A stretch of DNA of 64,000 bases from Thermus caldilimi (GTDB lineage Bacteria > Deinococcota > Deinococci > Deinococcales > Thermaceae): NCBI RefSeq assembly GCF_004684245.1, contig NZ_CP038452.1, positions 682,001 to 746,000 on the forward strand, in the 5' to 3' direction. Shown in pieces: positions 58,893-64,000 of this stretch. A program made the position numbers and the translations under genes. The notes under the pieces were generated by a model. The model did no database searches. It saw only the letters and a list, made by a program, of their open reading frames with translations, and was not told where the DNA came from. Position 1 is the first letter of the stretch; every line of letters begins with the position of its first letter.

Positions 58893-60086
58893 CTAGGAAG
58901 CCTGACGAAGCTTGGCCTCCTCGAGGGCCTTCAGGGGTTGGTCCAGGTGGGGAAGGTCGATTACCAGCTCGCGGACCCCGCTTCCCGGGGCCTCAAACAT
59001 GAGGTCCACCATGGTCTTCTCCAGGATGGCCCTGAGGCCCCGGGCTCCCGTGCCCCGCTTCAGGGCCCGGCGGGCGATCTCCTTCAGGGCCGCCTGGGTG
59101 AAGCGGAGCTCAATGCCCTCCATGCGCAAAAGCTCCTGGTACTGCTTCACCAGAGCGTTCTTGGGCTCGGTGAGGATGCGCACCAGGTCTTCCTCCGTGA
59201 GGGGGTTGAGCTGGACAATCAGGGGAGCGCGGCCCACAAACTCGGGAATTAAGCCAAACTTCACCAGGTCCTCGGGGATGACCTCCAGGGGCTCCTCCTT
59301 GGCCTTGGTCCGGGTGAAGCCGATGGCCGTGCGCTCCGTACGGGCCTTGACGATGTTCTCCAGCCCCTCAAAGGCCCCGCCCAGGATGAAGAGGATGTTC
59401 TTGGTGTTCACGGGAATGAACTCCTGGTGCGGGTGCTTGCGCCCGCCCTGTGGGGGCACGTTGGCGATGGTACCCTCAATGATCTTCAGAAGAGCCTGCT
59501 GCACCCCTTCCCCGGAAACATCCCGGGTCAAGGAGGGGTTTTCCGACTTGCGGGCGATCTTGTCGATCTCGTCGATGTAGACGATGCCCATCTCCGCCCG
59601 CTCCACATCGAAGTCGGCGTTTTGCAGAAGGCGGAGGATGACGTTTTCCACGTCCTCCCCCACGTACCCCGCCTCGGTGAGGGTGGTGGCGTCGGCGATG
59701 GCGAAGGGCACATCCAGGAAACGGGCCAGGGTTTCCGCCAGGAGGGTCTTACCCGTACCCGTGGGCCCGATGAGAAGGATGTTGGCCTTGCCGATCTCCG
59801 CCTCCGGGTGGAGGAGGCGCTTATAGTGGTTGTAGACGGCCACGCTTAAGGCCCGCTTGGCCGCCTCCTGCCCCACCACGTACTGGTCCAGGTGGGCCTT
59901 GATCTCCTGGGGCTTGGGAAGGCGGGTTGGCCCCTTGGGCCCCCGCTTCTCCTGGCGCAGAAGCTCCTGGGCCCGCTCCACGCAGTCCTCGCAGATGTAG
60001 ACCTCGGCGATGGGGCTTTCCAAAAGCCGCCCCACCTCCGGCGGGCGCAGGCCGCAAAAGCTGCAGGAGGGTCTAGGCTTCCTCAC
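58893..60086 (-). CDS. clpX: ClpXP protease ATPase subunit ClpX
   Basis: 397 residues. N-terminal zinc finger with Cys8, Cys11, Cys32 and Cys35; Walker A GPTGTGKT at 107-114; Walker [11 protein letters not shown] near 168-177; sensor [10 protein letters not shown]; and the ClpP-docking loop IGFTRTKA (an IGF-type motif). It unfolds substrates and feeds ClpP. The GTG start overlaps clpP by 14 bp. Confidence 0.97.
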   Translation of the reverse strand: MRKPRPSCSFCGLRPPEVGRLLESPIAEVYICEDCVERAQELLRQEKRGPKGPTRLPKPQEIKAHLDQYVVGQEAAKRALSVAVYNHYKRLLHPEAEIGKANILLIGPTGTGKTLLAETLARFLDVPFAIADATTLTEAGYVGEDVENVILRLLQNADFDVERAEMGIVYIDEIDKIARKSENPSLTRDVSGEGVQQALLKIIEGTIANVPPQGGRKHPHQEFIPVNTKNILFILGGAFEGLENIVKARTERTAIGFTRTKAKEEPLEVIPEDLVKFGLIPEFVGRAPLIVQLNPLTEEDLVRILTEPKNALVKQYQELLRMEGIELRFTQAALKEIARRALKRGTGARGLRAILEKTMVDLMFEAPGSGVRELVIDLPHLDQPLKALEEAKLRQAS

Positions 60087-60657
60087 GGGTCACCACCTGG
60101 TCAATAAGGCCGTACTCCAAGGCCTCCTGGGCGGAAAGGTAATAGTCCCGGTCGGTGTCCTTCTCCACCTTCTCCAGGGGCTGGCCGGTGTGCCGGGCCA
60201 GGATCTCGTTCAAAAGCTTCTTGGCCTTCAGGATCTCCTGGGCCTGGATGGCGATGTCGCTGGCCGTGCCCCGGACCCCGCCCCAGGGCTGGTGGATCAT
60301 CACCTTGGAGTGGGGCAGGGCATAGCGCCGGCCCTTCTCCCCGGCGGCCAGGATCACCGCGGCCATGCTGGCCGCCATGCCGATGACGATGGTGGAAACC
60401 GGGGCCCGGACGAACTGCATGGTGTCGTAGATGGCAAGCCCGGCATCCACCTCGCCCCCAGGGGAGTTGATGTACAGGCGGATCTCCTGATTGGGATTCT
60501 GGGCATCCAGGAAAAGTAGCTGGGCCACGATGGTGTTGGCCACCTGGGAGTCAATGGGGGTGCCCAGGAAGATGATGCGATCCTTGAGAAGCCGGGAGTA
60601 GATGTCGTAGACCCGCTCGCCGCGGGCGGTCTGCTCTATGACGTAGGGTATGACCAT
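60073..60657 (-). CDS. clpP: ATP-dependent Clp protease proteolytic subunit
   Basis: 194 residues from the ATG at 60657 ([18 protein letters not shown]). The catalytic triad is visible: Ser97 in GMAASMAA, His122 in MIHQPWGG, Asp171 in DRDYYLSA. The tetradecameric barrel works with ClpX. TACAAT ends 10 nt before the ATG. Earlier in-frame codons add Gly/Ala residues not found in ClpP and run back to tig. Confidence 0.97.
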   Translation of the reverse strand: MVIPYVIEQTARGERVYDIYSRLLKDRIIFLGTPIDSQVANTIVAQLLFLDAQNPNQEIRLYINSPGGEVDAGLAIYDTMQFVRAPVSTIVIGMAASMAAVILAAGEKGRRYALPHSKVMIHQPWGGVRGTASDIAIQAQEILKAKKLLNEILARHTGQPLEKVEKDTDRDYYLSAQEALEYGLIDQVVTREEA

Positions 60658-60718
60658 ACCAGTCCCCATTGTAGCGGCAAGCCCAGGGGGAAAAGCCCCC
60701 TGGGCCACCATGACGCTC

Positions 60719-61933
60719 CTACAGGAGCTGGGCCAAGGCCTCCTTTACGGCCTTGTCCTGGATGTAGCCCGCCCGCAAGCGGGCAAGGCCCCTCTCCCCA
60801 AACTCCCGCCTGAGCTCCTGCAAGGAGATCCCGTAGGAGCGGGCCAAGGCCTGCAGGTAGGCCTGCCACTCCTCCTCGCTCACCTCGGGTTTGAGTTCCT
60901 CCGCCAGGCGCTCCTTGGCCAAGGACCGCTTCACCCGCTTCAAGGCCTCCTGCCTCAGCTCCTCCCGGAACTTCTCGAACTCCCCCTTCTCCTCCAGGGC
61001 CTTGAGGTAGGCCTCGAGGGGAATCCCCTGCCGGGCGAGGTCCTCCGCCAGGTGTTCCAGGAGGTGACGCTCCTCCGCCTCCTGCATGGAAGGAGGTATC
61101 TCCGCCTCCAACCCCTCGGCGAGCTTCTCCAGGAAGGCCTGCTCCCGCGCCTCCTGGTACCTGGCTTCCGCCTGGCGCTTAAGGCTTTCGCGCACCTTCT
61201 CCCTCAGCTCCTCTAGGCTTTCCGCCTCGAGGGTCTTGGCAAACTCCTCATCCAGCTCGGGAAGCTGAAGGGTCTTCACCTCCAGGATCTCGGTGCGCAC
61301 CTCCCGCACCTTCGTCCCCTTCTCGTTCAAGACGGGGACCATGACCACCTCCCCTGCCCGCTTGCCCAAAAGGGCCTCTCTCACATGGGGAAGGGCCTTG
61401 GAAAGGTCAATGGGAAACTCCGCTCCCTCCTCCGTGCGCACGAAGACGTGGTCGCCCTCCTGCGCTTCCCGCTCCACGGGCGAAAGCTCGGCGTAGCGAT
61501 GGCGGAGCTCCTCCAAGGCCTTGTCCACCATCTCCTCCGTGACCTCCTCCTGGGCTACCTGGAGGTCAAAGCTCCGCCAGTCGGGAAGCCGCACCTCGGG
61601 GTAATTCTCCACCTCGGCCACGTAGCGAAAACCTTCCCCCTCGCTCAGCTCCTCCTCCACCACCCTCGCCGCCACGGGCAAGAGGCCCAGCTCCTGCACC
61701 GCAAGGGGATAGGTTTCCTCCACCAGGCGCTCCTTGAGGTCAGAGAGGAGCTCTTCCCGCCCGATACGGGCTTCTACCACCTTCAAGGGAGCCTTCCCCG
61801 GGCGGAACCCCGGGATCTTCACCCGCTTGGCCACGTCCCTAAGGAGGGCCTGGTACCTTTCCTCCACCTTCTCCTTAGGTACCTCCACCCGGACCTTTAC
61901 CAGATAGCCGGAACGTTCCAGGATTTCCGCCAC
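60719..61933 (-). CDS. tig: Trigger factor
   Basis: 404 residues. The N-terminal ribosome-binding domain has GFRPGKAP; the PPIase domain (about 145-235) includes [11 protein letters not shown], and the rest is the helical chaperone cage. It holds nascent chains leaving the ribosome. GTG start with GAGGTGAGG upstream. I found no clear promoter between tRNA-Leu and tig, so some tig mRNA may come from read-through of the tRNA pair. The tig-clpP-clpX order is common. Confidence 0.96.
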   Translation of the reverse strand: MAEILERSGYLVKVRVEVPKEKVEERYQALLRDVAKRVKIPGFRPGKAPLKVVEARIGREELLSDLKERLVEETYPLAVQELGLLPVAARVVEEELSEGEGFRYVAEVENYPEVRLPDWRSFDLQVAQEEVTEEMVDKALEELRHRYAELSPVEREAQEGDHVFVRTEEGAEFPIDLSKALPHVREALLGKRAGEVVMVPVLNEKGTKVREVRTEILEVKTLQLPELDEEFAKTLEAESLEELREKVRESLKRQAEARYQEAREQAFLEKLAEGLEAEIPPSMQEAEERHLLEHLAEDLARQGIPLEAYLKALEEKGEFEKFREELRQEALKRVKRSLAKERLAEELKPEVSEEEWQAYLQALARSYGISLQELRREFGERGLARLRAGYIQDKAVKEALAQLL

Positions 61934-61950
61934 GCCTCACCTCGCGCTTC

Positions 61951-61969
61951 AAAAAGGGGCCCCGCCCTT
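61951..61969 (-). terminator. tRNA-Leu terminator
   Basis: On the - strand AAGGG-CGGGGC-CCCTT followed by more Ts: a short stem with a T-run right after the tRNA 3' end. Weak, so read-through into tig is possible. Confidence 0.5.
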
Positions 61970-61970
61970 G

Positions 61971-62055
61971 TGGTGCGAGGAGCGGGACTTGAACCCGCAC
62001 GGGTTACCCCACCGGATCCTAAGTCCGGCGCGTCTACCGGTTCCGCCATCCTCGC
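61971..62055 (-). tRNA. tRNA-Leu (anticodon TAG)
   Basis: 85 nt with encoded CCA. Class II tRNA: acceptor stem GCGAGGA/TCCTCGC, anticodon arm CCGGA-CTTAGGA-TCCGG (anticodon TAG), a long variable arm TGGGGTAACCCG, and T arm GCGGGTTCAAGTCCCGC. It lies 55 bp downstream of tRNA-His; the gap holds the tRNA-His terminator and a second hairpin (62058-62079, AAAGGGGGGC/GCCCTCCTTT). Confidence 0.95.
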
Positions 62056-62079
62056 AAAAGGAGGGCGAGGCCCCCCTTT

Positions 62080-62103
62080 AAAATACCACCCCTTACGGGG
62101 TGG
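62080..62103 (-). terminator. tRNA-His terminator
   Basis: CCACCCC-GTAA-GGGGTGG (62086-62103) is a perfect 7-bp stem with a tetraloop, followed on the - strand by TATTTT. Confidence 0.75.
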
Positions 62104-62109
62104 CGGGAT

Positions 62110-62187
62110 TGGGGTGAGCGATGGGACTTGAACCCACGACCCCCGGATCCACAGTCCGGTGCTCTGACCAGCTGAGCTACGCTCACC
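62110..62187 (-). tRNA. tRNA-His (anticodon GTG)
   Basis: 78 nt including the extra 5' G(-1), which pairs with discriminator C73, and an encoded CCA. Anticodon arm CCGGA-CTGTGGA-TCCGG, anticodon GTG; T arm GTGGGTTCAAGTCCCAT. The G(-1)-C73 pair is the identity mark of tRNA-His. Confidence 0.95.
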
Positions 62188-62203
62188 ACGCTCAGCATCC
62201 GCC

Positions 62204-62232
62204 ATTCTAAGGAGCTACTTGCCCCCCGTCAA
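62204..62232 (-). promoter_or_regulatory. tRNA-His promoter
   Basis: TTGACG (62227-62232), a 17-bp spacer and TAGAAT (62204-62209) on the - strand, 16 nt before the tRNA. The -35 box lies inside the last codons of the rhodanese gene. Confidence 0.75.
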
Positions 62233-62499
62233 GGCCTGCAGCCCGCCCTCCAGGCTCATGGCCTCGTACCCTTCCGCCTCCAGGTAAAGGGCCGCCACCT
62301 GGCTGATCAACCCCTTTTCGCACACCAAGAGCAAGGGAACCTTGGGCAGGTGGTGCTCCCCCGCCTGGATTTTCTCCAAAGGCACCCACTCCGCGGGAAA
62401 GGGCAAGGGGGTATGGCGCTTGTCCGCCGGGCGAACGTCCACCACCTTCACCCCCTGGTTCAGGAGGGCCGGCAGATCCTCGAGTTTGACCCTGCGCAT
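62215..62499 (-). CDS. Single-domain rhodanese-like protein
   Basis: 94 residues from the ATG at 62499. VVDVRPADKRHT and the active loop Cys in LLVCEKGLISQVAALYLEAEGY, then LEGGLQALTGG: a compact single rhodanese domain that probably passes sulfane sulfur. TACAAT (62507-62512, - strand) ends 7 nt before this ATG, so the upstream ATG (62526) is not used. Its 3' end contains the -35 box of the tRNA-His promoter. Divergent from carB. Confidence 0.85.
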   Translation of the reverse strand: MRRVKLEDLPALLNQGVKVVDVRPADKRHTPLPFPAEWVPLEKIQAGEHHLPKVPLLLVCEKGLISQVAALYLEAEGYEAMSLEGGLQALTGGK

Positions 62500-62541
62500 A
62501 CCCTTGATTGTACCAGGCGAAGGCAAGGCCTTTGCGCAAGG

Positions 62542-62572
62542 TTATGCAGTTAAACCCGGGTACTTTGCATAA
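62542..62572. promoter_or_regulatory. Inverted repeat upstream of carB
   Basis: TTATGCA (62542-62548) and TGCATAA (62566-62572) are perfect inverted repeats 17 bp apart, 16 bp upstream of the carB -35 box and 30 bp from the rhodanese -10. A smaller palindrome TTGCGCAA lies at 62532-62539. Operator or leader role is unproven. Confidence 0.4.
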
Positions 62573-62587
62573 GAAGTGGCCTTCTCC

Positions 62588-62617
62588 TTGGACAACCCGG
62601 GCCAAGTATGTTATCCT
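62588..62617 (+). promoter_or_regulatory. carB promoter
   Basis: TTGGAC (62588-62593), an 18-bp spacer and TATCCT (62612-62617), 17 nt before the carB ATG. A short leader with no room for an attenuator. Confidence 0.55.
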
Positions 62618-62634
62618 CGCCCATTGGGTACGCG

Positions 62635-64000
62635 ATGCCGCCGAGAAGAGACCTCAAGAAAATCCTCATCATCGGTTCCGGGCCCATCACCATCGGCCAG
62701 GCTGCGGAGTTCGACTACTCGGGCACCCAGGCGGTGAAGGCCCTCAGGGGAGCGGGGTACGAGGCCATCCTGGTGAACTCCAACCCCGCCACCATCATGA
62801 CCGACCCCGAGCTGGCCGAGCGCACCTACCTGGAGCCCCTCACCCTGGAGTACCTGGAAAGGGTGATCGCCAAGGAGCGCCCGGATGCCCTTCTCCCCAC
62901 CCTGGGGGGACAGACCGCCTTGAACCTCTCCATGGCCCTTCACGAGGAAGGGATCCTTGCCCGCTACGGGGTGGAGCTCATCGGGGCCAAGGCCGAGGCC
63001 ATAAGGAAGGGGGAGGACCGGGAGGAGTTCCAAAAGGCCATGCGCAAGATCGGCCTCGAGGTGCCTCGAGGGCAGATGGTGGGGAGTGTGGAGGAGGGCC
63101 TCCACTTCGCCCGGGAGGTGGGCTACCCCGTGGTGGTCCGCCCCTCCTTTACCCTGGGGGGCACCGGGGGCGGCATCGCCAGGAACGAGGCCGAACTGAG
63201 GGAGGTCCTCGGCCGGGGGCTTCTCCTTTCCCCGGTACACACCGCCCTCGTGGAGGAGTCCGTTCTGGGCTGGAAGGAGTTTGAACTGGAGGTGATGCGG
63301 GACCACGCGGACACCGTGGTCATCATCACCAGCATCGAAAACGTGGACCCCATGGGGGTCCACACCGGGGACTCCATCACCGTGGCCCCCGCCCAGACCC
63401 TCTCCGACGCGGAGTACCAAAGGATGCGGGACGCGGCCAAGGCGGTGATCCGGGAGATCGGGGTGGACACCGGGGGCTCCAACATCCAGTTCGCCGTGGA
63501 CCCTAAAACGGGCCGCCAGGTGGTCATTGAGATGAATCCCCGGGTCTCCCGTTCCAGCGCCCTGGCCTCCAAGGCCACGGGCTTCCCCATCGCCAAGATC
63601 GCGGCCCTTCTGGCGGTGGGCTACCGCCTGGAGGAGCTTCCCAACGACATCACCCGCAAGACCCCGGCCTCCTTTGAGCCCACCATCGACTACGTGGTGG
63701 TCAAGATCCCCCGCTTCGCCTTTGAGAAGTTCAAAGACCTTCCCAACACCCTGGGGGAGCTAAAGGACGAACTCGGCACCCAGATGAAGTCCGTGGGGGA
63801 GGTGATGGCCATTGGCCGCACCTTCAAGGAGGCCCTCATGAAGGCCCTCCGGGGCCTGGAGCGGGACGTGCGGGCCCTGGCAGGGGTGCCCACGGAGGAC
63901 CTGGAGCGGAAGCTCTACCCCAACCCCGACCGGATCTACGCCGTCTTGGAACTCCTCCGGCGGGGCATGCCCATAGAGGACCTATACCAGGCCACCCGCA
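62635..64000 (+). CDS. carB: Carbamoyl-phosphate synthase large subunit, 3' end outside the window
   Basis: The first 455 residues of about 1030. ATG at 62635 gives [22 protein letters not shown] and continues [37 protein letters not shown] and the first ATP-grasp domain ([51 protein letters not shown]). It makes carbamoyl phosphate for pyrimidines and arginine with CarA, which is not in view. No CarA gene precedes it; the upstream neighbour is the divergent rhodanese. Confidence 0.96.
   Translation, partial: MPPRRDLKKILIIGSGPITIGQAAEFDYSGTQAVKALRGAGYEAILVNSNPATIMTDPELAERTYLEPLTLEYLERVIAKERPDALLPTLGGQTALNLSMALHEEGILARYGVELIGAKAEAIRKGEDREEFQKAMRKIGLEVPRGQMVGSVEEGLHFAREVGYPVVVRPSFTLGGTGGGIARNEAELREVLGRGLLLSPVHTALVEESVLGWKEFELEVMRDHADTVVIITSIENVDPMGVHTGDSITVAPAQTLSDAEYQRMRDAAKAVIREIGVDTGGSNIQFAVDPKTGRQVVIEMNPRVSRSSALASKATGFPIAKIAALLAVGYRLEELPNDITRKTPASFEPTIDYVVVKIPRFAFEKFKDLPNTLGELKDELGTQMKSVGEVMAIGRTFKEALMKALRGLERDVRALAGVPTEDLERKLYPNPDRIYAVLELLRRGMPIEDLYQATR

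Noticed and set aside
62056..62079. Independent promoter for tRNA-Leu
   Set aside because: TATTTT at the end of the tRNA-His terminator resembles a -10 box, but it is the terminator T-run and no -35 fits. Co-transcription with tRNA-His by read-through and processing is simpler.

Overview
This window is chromosomal DNA from a Thermus species. It is very GC-rich, almost every codon ends in G or C, genes are packed with 1-30 bp overlaps, and many proteins (SerS, GatC, AroH, MgtE, ALDH, the glutamine:phenylpyruvate aminotransferase, Ffh, ClpP) resemble well-studied Thermus proteins as I remember them. No insertion sequence, prophage, CRISPR array, rRNA operon or plasmid-type gene is visible. The content is almost all core housekeeping.

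Layout. 1-10.4 kb (mostly + strand): an MFS transporter entering from the left, a deacetylase, an antisense mnmD-like gene, a DUF554 protein, gatC-serS, then a tight N-acylamino acid racemase / GNAT / amidohydrolase / ClC channel run, an antisense PIG-L deacetylase, and aroH. 10.5-15.6 kb: aldehyde dehydrogenase (-), a frameshifted EamA transporter (+), coaD-rsmD-Na/Pi transporter (-), and tRNA-Pro. 15.6-18.4 kb: a SAM-I riboswitch driving metY-metX. 18.4-27.1 kb (- strand): two groups, aminotransferase / E1 alpha / E1 beta / hemL / mnmE and gap-pgk-tpiA. 27.2-34.8 kb (+): bioY behind a BirA-like operator, nitrilase, smpB, amidase, GerMN, smc, mazG-like, and peroxiredoxin. 34.8-35.9 kb (-): a zinc-ribbon protein and a membrane metallopeptidase behind a Mn2+ (yybP-ykoY) riboswitch. 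36-38.4 kb: rhodanese, serine dehydratase alpha, and a response regulator. 38.4-42.1 kb (-): ffh-rpsP-khpA-rimM-trmD-rplS. 42.1-44 kb (+): mgtE with a structured leader, and a pyrophosphatase-like gene. 44-49.4 kb (-): ymdB-ppc-NYN-queA and a secreted DsrE-like protein. 49.5-53.7 kb: a small membrane protein divergent from recO, then greA, pabC and a pabB-pabA fusion. 53.8-58.9 kb: metH (-) divergent from pncB (+). 58.9-62.5 kb (-): tRNA-His, tRNA-Leu, tig-clpP-clpX and a small rhodanese. carB runs off the right edge.

Regulation is the most informative layer. At least a dozen genes have a -10 box ending only 6-8 nt before the start codon, the signature of leaderless mRNAs. Where a leader does exist it usually holds an RNA switch: SAM-I before metYX, a yybP-ykoY-type element before the metallopeptidase, and a mutually exclusive double hairpin over the mgtE ribosome-binding site that matches no riboswitch class I know. 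Four one-base gaps, all at C/G homopolymers in otherwise intact genes (eamA twice, mnmE, ymdB), look like sequencing undercalls rather than true pseudogenes.

All names come from reading the translations and recalled families. No database search was possible.
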